From: a candidate division Zixibacteria bacterium RBG_16_43_9 | GTDB lineage: Bacteria; Zixibacteria; MSB-5A5; RBG-16-43-9 | Reading direction: 5' to 3' | Length of the DNA stretch: 9,235 nucleotides | Assembly: GCA_001775355.1 (NCBI GenBank) | Contig: MEWM01000159.1 | Span: 1-9,235 of the forward strand | Shown here: in pieces, positions 5,841 to 9,235 of the stretch | Layout of the letters: the number at the start of each line of letters is the position of its first letter | Numbering within the stretch: position 1 is the stretch's first letter | The notes under the pieces: model-generated | Database searches by the model: none | What the model was told of the DNA's origin: nothing | Seen by the model: only the letters and a program-made list of their open reading frames with translations | Made by a program: the position numbers and the translations under genes

Positions 5841-6503
5841 ATGAAACCGATCGGCATCTTTTTGAGCGGCTGCGGCTATCAGGATGGCACCGATATCTGG
5901 GAGGCGGTGCTGCTGTATTATTTTCTGGAACAAAGGAAGATGAAAACTGTTTTCTTTTCTTCTCCGCCCATTAATCCCCAGAAAAACTCAAGCAGCGAGA
6001 AAACCTCTTTACCCCATCAAGATTTCTTTTCAAAGACCGCCATGCTGGTTCGTGGAAATCTGAAAGAGCTAAAAGAAACCGGCTCGGATACCCTTTCTGC
6101 TCTGATTTTGGCAGGCGGTGAAGGTATACTGAAAAATTTTACCCAATCGGAGGAGAAAAATCCGGTTTTAAAAGTTGATCCAGAGTTGAAAAAATTCATC
6201 CGGGAGATTTACCGGCGTAAAAAGCCGATTGCCGCCTGTGGGGTGGCTTCTGTGATGCTCGCTTCCTGTTTGAAGGATCTGGTCGATTCTCCTCTGACCA
6301 TGACTTCAGGTAACGACCCGGAACTGTCCAGCCAGCTTGAGAAAATGGGGGTAAATCACGTGATAACTAAAGCTTCTGAAGCGGTAATAGATTCTGAGAA
6401 CCGGCTGGTAACTACTCCCGGCTCCCAGATAAAGGCAAACATTACTGACCTGGGCACAGGTCTGAATAATTTAATCGATGGGATATTAGAGTTAACCAAA
6501 TAG
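5841..6503 (+). CDS. elbB: ElbB-like DJ-1/PfpI family protein (glyoxalase III-like)
   Basis: The 220-aa product matches the ElbB branch of the DJ-1/PfpI (class I glutamine amidotransferase-like) superfamily. The start MKPIGIFLSGCGYQDG parallels E. coli ElbB, and further family-like segments are ALILAGGEG (87-95), the nucleophile elbow AACGVASVML (131-140) with Cys133, and RLVTTPG (188-194). E. coli ElbB was named for a supposed role in isoprenoid synthesis and has weak glyoxalase activity; its true substrate is unclear, so only the fold and the reactive cysteine are firm. Length is close to the family's usual 217 or so. The start ATG is fixed by homology, yet no Shine-Dalgarno lies before it. 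It ends in TAG, 29 bases before the fumarase alpha gene. Confidence 0.87.
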   Translation: MKPIGIFLSGCGYQDGTDIWEAVLLYYFLEQRKMKTVFFSSPPINPQKNSSSEKTSLPHQDFFSKTAMLVRGNLKELKETGSDTLSALILAGGEGILKNFTQSEEKNPVLKVDPELKKFIREIYRRKKPIAACGVASVMLASCLKDLVDSPLTMTSGNDPELSSQLEKMGVNHVITKASEAVIDSENRLVTTPGSQIKANITDLGTGLNNLIDGILELTK

Positions 6504-6506
6504 TCC

Positions 6507-6519
6507 CCGCCGCAGGCGG
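6507..6519 (+). other. GC-rich mini-hairpin just before the fumarase alpha ribosome site
   Basis: ccgcc (6507-6511) pairs with ggcgg (6515-6519) around gca, two bases before AAGGAGG (6522-6528). It lies in the 29-base gap after elbB. It could tune translation or processing, or be a remnant of a dispersed GC-rich repeat. Confidence 0.35.
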
Positions 6520-6532
6520 AAAAGGAGGATTT

Positions 6533-7375
6533 ATGAGGGAGATCTCAGTAAAGGACATCATAAGTACTGTAAAAAACCTCTGCATCGATGCCAACTACAA
6601 TTTAGGCGAAGATGTGGAGAAGGCTTTGAAGGAAGGATACCAGAAAGAGGAGTCCCCGACTTCAAAGGAGACTTTAAACCAGATTATAGAGAACGTGCAG
6701 ATAGCCAAGCAAGGGGAATTCCCCTTGTGCCAGGATACTGGGTTTGCAGTAGTCTTCGTGGATATGGGGGATCAGGTTTTCGTAAAGGATGGAAATTTAT
6801 TCGATGCGATCAATGAAGGGGTCAGACAGGGATATAAGGAAGGATATTTGAGGAAATCCATCTTAGGCGACCCGATCGAAAGAAAGAACACCGGAGATAA
6901 CACCCCAGCGGTCATACATATGAATGTGGTCAAGGGTGATAAGCTGAAGATAACAGTCGCTCCCAAGGGCGGCGGAAGCGAGAATATGTCTGAAGTCAAG
7001 ATGATGAAACCTTCGGATGGGGTTGAAGGAGTAAAGGAGTTTGTCATCGATATGGTCAGGAGATCAGGCTCCAATCCCTGCCCGCCAATAATCGTTGGAG
7101 TGGGAATCGGCGGAACCTTCGAGAAGTGCGCGGAGATGGCTAAAAGAGCCCTTTTAAGGGAAGTGGGTGAAAGGAATCCGAATCCTTTTTATGCCAAATT
7201 AGAAGAGGAATTACTGGAGAAGGTCAACAAGTTAGGGATAGGTCCTCAGGGTTTTGGAGGAAGGGTGACTGCTTTAGACGTGCATATAGAGACCTTTCCG
7301 TGCCACATAGCCTCTTTCCCTGCCGCGGTCAATATCCAGTGTCATGCGGCAAGGCATAAAGAGGCTGTTATCTAA
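6533..7375 (+). CDS. class I fumarate hydratase, alpha subunit
   Basis: This subunit, with the beta chain encoded next, forms a [4Fe-4S]-dependent fumarase that interconverts fumarate and L-malate in the TCA cycle. At 280 aa it has the usual length for the separate alpha subunit (the N-terminal half of single-chain FumA). Three conserved cysteines fit the iron-sulfur cluster ligands: Cys66 in PLCQDTG, Cys183 in SNPCPP and Cys270 in NIQCHAARH. Other family segments are KNTGDNTPAVIH (118-129) and APKGGGSENMS (143-153). AAGGAGG at 6522-6528 supports ATG 6533. The beta gene begins 31 bases after the stop, typical of a two-gene unit. L(+)-tartrate dehydratase (TtdA) is a close paralogue and cannot be ruled out by sequence alone, though no tartrate genes are nearby. 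Confidence 0.94.
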   Translation: MREISVKDIISTVKNLCIDANYNLGEDVEKALKEGYQKEESPTSKETLNQIIENVQIAKQGEFPLCQDTGFAVVFVDMGDQVFVKDGNLFDAINEGVRQGYKEGYLRKSILGDPIERKNTGDNTPAVIHMNVVKGDKLKITVAPKGGGSENMSEVKMMKPSDGVEGVKEFVIDMVRRSGSNPCPPIIVGVGIGGTFEKCAEMAKRALLREVGERNPNPFYAKLEEELLEKVNKLGIGPQGFGGRVTALDVHIETFPCHIASFPAAVNIQCHAARHKEAVI

Positions 7376-7406
7376 ACATAAAAAAGACTAATAATTGGAG
7401 GTAAAA

Positions 7407-7964
7407 ATGCCGGAACCTAAAAAAATCACTACCCCTTTGACTGACCAGGTGGTCGAAAGTCTAAATGCAGGGGATAACGTCCTGATCACAGGTGAACTCT
7501 ACTCGGCCCGGGATGCTGCTCATAAGAGAATGGTTGAGATGTTGGACCGGGGTGAAAAGCTGCCTTTCGATTTGAAAGGGCAGTTGATTTACTATGTAGG
7601 ACCTTCACCTGCCCGTCCAGGCAAGGTGATCGGCTCTGCTGGACCAACTACCTCAGGCAGGATGAACAAATATGCTCCCAGAATTCTCCAGGCTGGGTCA
7701 AAAGGGATGATAGGAAAGGGAGAGATGGGAGCTGCAGTATCAGAGGCTCTGAAGAAATATAAAGGGGTTTATTTTGCCGCGGTGGGCGGTGCTGCAGCTT
7801 TGATTGCCAAATCAATCATTGCCAACGACCTGGTCGCCTGGGAAGAGTTAGGAGCTGAAGCAATCCGCAAGTTCAAGGTGAAGGATTTTCCCGCAATCGT
7901 GGTTCAGGATTGTCACGGAGGTAACCTATACGTAGAAGGAGTAAAAAAATACCAGAGAGCTTAA
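7407..7964 (+). CDS. class I fumarate hydratase, beta subunit
   Basis: This is the C-terminal-half subunit of the two-chain iron-sulfur fumarase, contributing substrate-binding residues to the active site shared with the alpha chain. The 185-aa product starts MPEPKKITTPL. It carries TGELYSARDAAHKR (28-41), GPSPARPG (65-72), GSAGPTTSGRM (76-86), GSKGMIGKG (97-105) and AAVGGAAAL (124-132), all in the order expected for the family. I chose ATG 7407 because GGAGGT at 7397-7402 is correctly spaced from it. A longer frame from TTG 7395 would overlap that ribosome site and add four unconserved residues. It could equally be named the beta subunit of L(+)-tartrate dehydratase, but pairing and context favour fumarase. 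Transcription probably ends at the terminator at 8085-8112. Confidence 0.94.
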   Translation: MPEPKKITTPLTDQVVESLNAGDNVLITGELYSARDAAHKRMVEMLDRGEKLPFDLKGQLIYYVGPSPARPGKVIGSAGPTTSGRMNKYAPRILQAGSKGMIGKGEMGAAVSEALKKYKGVYFAAVGGAAALIAKSIIANDLVAWEELGAEAIRKFKVKDFPAIVVQDCHGGNLYVEGVKKYQRA

Positions 7965-7969
7965 GTGCT

Positions 7970-8068
7970 GGTTGGATTTCGTTCCAAGTCACTTTAGTGG
8001 CGTAACATACTAAATAGTCGCAACTTGTCCTCAAGGTGGGATAATCGACTCATGTTGAGGTCAACATG
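7970..8068 (+). other. run of small hairpins in the 3' untranslated region after the fumarase genes
   Basis: Between the beta-subunit stop and the terminator, four stems can be drawn by eye. These are TTGGA with TCCAA (about 7973-7986), gtcac with gtggc around ttta, an outer AGTCG/CGACT (8016-8020 with 8046-8050) enclosing CAaCTTG/CAAGgTG (8021-8027 with 8032-8038), and CATGTTG-AGGT-CAACATG (8051-8068). No reading frame is convincing here. It could be a structured 3' UTR or a small RNA sharing the terminator; I do not recognise a known RNA family. Confidence 0.35.
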
Positions 8069-8084
8069 GGTCTGCCGGATGTAG

Positions 8085-8112
8085 GGACAGAACATTGTTC
8101 TGTCCTTTTTTT
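8085..8112 (+). terminator. strong rho-independent terminator after the fumarase genes
   Basis: ggacagaac (8085-8093) pairs exactly with gttctgtcc (8097-8105) around a 3-base loop and is followed directly by seven T residues (8106-8112). It lies 120 bases after the fumarase beta stop. The stem sequence also resembles a TAGGGACAGA-type palindrome seen as a dispersed repeat elsewhere, so a repeat may serve as the terminator. Confidence 0.88.
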
Positions 8113-8230
8113 ATCATTTTATTGGACCGTATTACAGATCTTAATATTTCTTGTTCATTAGACCCTTCATTAATCCATCTTTCTCTTATGTCAACCACAC
8201 TATTTTAGACAAAAAAGACATTAATTTCAC

Positions 8231-8264
8231 TTGACAGCTTTTTATAAGGTATTATTTTTATAAT
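8231..8264 (+). promoter_or_regulatory. candidate promoter for the secreted-protein gene
   Basis: A perfect TTGACA at 8231-8236 lies upstream of an AT-rich tract containing TATTTT (8253-8258, 16-base spacing) and a perfect TATAAT (8259-8264, 22-base spacing). Neither pairing is ideal, but this is the only promoter-like site in the gap 7965-8397. It implies a leader of roughly 125-135 bases before ATG 8398. Bases 8113-8230 hold nothing else I can identify. Confidence 0.4.
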
Positions 8265-8332
8265 GTAAAGAGAACTTTATTCTAATTGATTTAAAGAAGG
8301 GGAGGAAAAATTAGAGTTTTCTTGTATATAGA

Positions 8333-8381
8333 TTAACTTGGTTTGGGTTTTTATGTTCATTTCTTCCAATTTTCAAGTTAA
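8333..8381 (+). promoter_or_regulatory. long-range inverted repeat in the leader next to the ribosome site
   Basis: ttaacttg (8333-8340) is the exact reverse complement of caagttaa (8374-8381), with a 33-base loop. The right arm ends two bases before AAGGAGG (8384-8390). Folding would place a stem against the ribosome site of the secreted-protein gene and could influence its use. The stem is AT-rich, so this is tentative. Confidence 0.25.
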
Positions 8382-8397
8382 CTAAGGAGGAAATCAA

Positions 8398-9235
8398 ATG
8401 AAGAAAAATCTTTTACTGATATTTGGAGTGATTTTGGCTTTAGCCTTAGCTTTTGTCTGGGTTTGGGCAAGGGATACTAACAAGCCTAAGGAGATAGGAA
8501 AGGCAACAGCGATTAAGCCAACCGAGCCGAATGAGGTTACTCCAGAATTGATCTAGGTCAAGCCCAAGGCAAAGATGATGACCGACTTTTCCCGGCTTCC
8601 AGAGAGGAAAAAGAATCTGGGAAAAGTTGCAGATGGAGGAGGACACGCTACACGCACAAAGCCTCTCAGCTATTGCGAGGTTCAGATGTTTAATCCCAAT
8701 GTATTTATTAGTTTTGTCGGACCCTATATTCGTAATCCTAATGTGCCGGCTGCGTTTGTGACTTTACAGGACCCGAAGAATACCTACAGCGGTCCCTGTC
8801 CTGCGCCACAGTATCCTTTTAAGGTTGTGGATTTGTCTATGAAGTTTGCTTCTTTCGGAGCTTTGGGTAATACCTGTACTACCTGGGTACACGGTATTGT
8901 CTATGAAGCAGATATGAGTGAACCTTCTTGTCCGAAACCTGGTGCATTACTTGCCAGAACTGCGGATATACAATTGATTGTGAATAAAGGCGTAAATAAC
9001 TACCTGTTACATCAGCCTCTGCTTGACAGTGTCTGTGTTTATCAGCCTTATTTTGCCGGTTATATCTGGGATTCAATCCCGGATAAAGACACGCTTTGTG
9101 GTTTTACTCCCTGGTTCGATGTATTTGGGACAACCTGTTTTGATTATGAAGATCGAGGTGCAGGCTGGTATGACTTTGGTACTGCAGCGGGTGTGGGTCC
9201 TACTTTTTTCTGGTCCTCAGGTTATGTGAAGGACC
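8398..9235 (+). pseudogene. secreted cysteine-rich protein gene interrupted by one in-frame TAG; runs past the window end
   Basis: ATG 8398, behind a strong AAGGAGG (8384-8390), begins a Sec signal peptide: MKKN, a Leu/Ala/Phe-rich hydrophobic core, and a likely cut after VWA (residue 24). A Lys/Pro/Glu-rich linker follows to codon 52. Codon 53 is TAG (8554-8556). The same frame then stays open for 226 codons to the window edge with protein-like composition. This part is rich in aromatic residues, Gly, Pro and Asn, with seven spaced cysteines (SYC, GPC, NTC, PSC, SVC, TLC, TTC), as in a disulfide-bonded extracellular beta-rich domain. I do not recognise the family. TAG ends mcsA and the elbB-like gene here, so it is not a general sense codon. 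A recent nonsense mutation, an assembly error or readthrough are the options; no frameshift is needed. Confidence 0.7.
8575..9235 (+). CDS. open downstream part of the interrupted secreted protein (possible restart, partial)
   Basis: This is the alternative reading of the interrupted gene. Two adjacent ATG codons (8575 and 8578) lie 18 bases after the TAG, with a weak AAGG five bases upstream, so reinitiation is conceivable. The product would start MMTDFSRLPERKKNLG and contain all seven cysteines of the body. It would lack the signal peptide, so it would stay in the cytoplasm, where disulfides would not form. That makes a functional restart product doubtful. At least 220 codons are open and no stop is reached. 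Automatic gene finders would probably call this piece as a separate hypothetical protein. Confidence 0.45.
   Translation, partial: MMTDFSRLPERKKNLGKVADGGGHATRTKPLSYCEVQMFNPNVFISFVGPYIRNPNVPAAFVTLQDPKNTYSGPCPAPQYPFKVVDLSMKFASFGALGNTCTTWVHGIVYEADMSEPSCPKPGALLARTADIQLIVNKGVNNYLLHQPLLDSVCVYQPYFAGYIWDSIPDKDTLCGFTPWFDVFGTTCFDYEDRGAGWYDFGTAAGVGPTFFWSSGYVKD

Noticed and set aside
7395..7406. TTG start four codons upstream for the fumarase beta subunit
   Set aside because: It overlaps the GGAGGT ribosome site that is correctly spaced for ATG 7407.
8060..8076. GGTCAAC-ATG-GGTCTGC resembling the CtsR heptad operator
   Set aside because: Only the first half matches well, it lies downstream of the fumarase genes far from mcsA and clpC, and it overlaps a simple hairpin. 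No CtsR gene is present in the window.
8297..8335. Short leader peptide after AAGGGGAGG
   Set aside because: The only nearby start is a TTG 16 bases away giving four codons; spacing and length make translation unlikely.
8554..8556. Genome-wide reassignment of TAG to an amino acid
   Set aside because: mcsA and the elbB-like gene both end in TAG exactly where their families end, so TAG acts as a stop in this genome.
9023..9229. Forward frame of 68 aa inside the secreted-protein gene
   Set aside because: It is out of frame with the long open continuation from 8557, has no ribosome site and no recognisable features.

Overview
The window looks like part of a chromosome from a Gram-negative-type bacterium of an uncultured or poorly sampled lineage. 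A Lol lipoprotein-export ABC transporter implies an outer membrane. The McsA-McsB-ClpC set, the split class I fumarase and the mosaic of intergenic palindromic repeats would fit FCB-related candidate phyla such as Zixibacteria. That placement is an inference from gene content, not a proven assignment. All genes lie on the + strand. TAA, TAG and TGA all end recognisable genes here, so the code appears to be standard.

Layout. Bases 1-76 hold the last 24 codons of a LolC/LolE-type permease. A 178-base gap follows, carrying a degenerate octamer tandem repeat and two perfect hairpins. Then come lolD (255-947), mcsA (964-1506) and mcsB (1509-2561), closely packed and probably one transcript. clpC (2636-5095) follows after 74 bases that contain a plausible promoter and a small dyad. 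A short hairpin-rich spacer leads to rpmA (ribosomal protein L27, 5213-5464), here without rplU beside it.

Bases 5465-5840 contain no gene but are a mosaic of dispersed-type palindromic repeats, one apparently nested in another. Next is an elbB-like DJ-1/PfpI gene (5841-6503), then fumA/fumB-type alpha and beta subunits of class I fumarase (6533-7375 and 7407-7964). These three are closely spaced. A run of small hairpins ends in a strong intrinsic terminator (8085-8112). After a promoter-like AT-rich region and a long leader, a secreted, cysteine-rich protein gene starts at 8398. It is broken by one in-frame TAG at 8554-8556 but stays open to the window end.

How the genes work together. McsB (arginine kinase) with its zinc-finger partner McsA, and ClpC (Hsp100 unfoldase), form the phospho-arginine protein quality-control route known from Bacillus. 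McsB marks proteins, and the ClpC N-domain reads the mark and feeds them to ClpP, which is not in this window. The regulator CtsR, which heads this operon in Firmicutes, is absent; lolD occupies the upstream place. The second half is unrelated housekeeping: ribosome (L27), an ElbB-type enzyme, and the TCA-cycle fumarase. The most unusual items are the Gram-negative-type McsAB-ClpC locus behind lolD, the nested repeat mosaic, and the amber-interrupted secreted gene.
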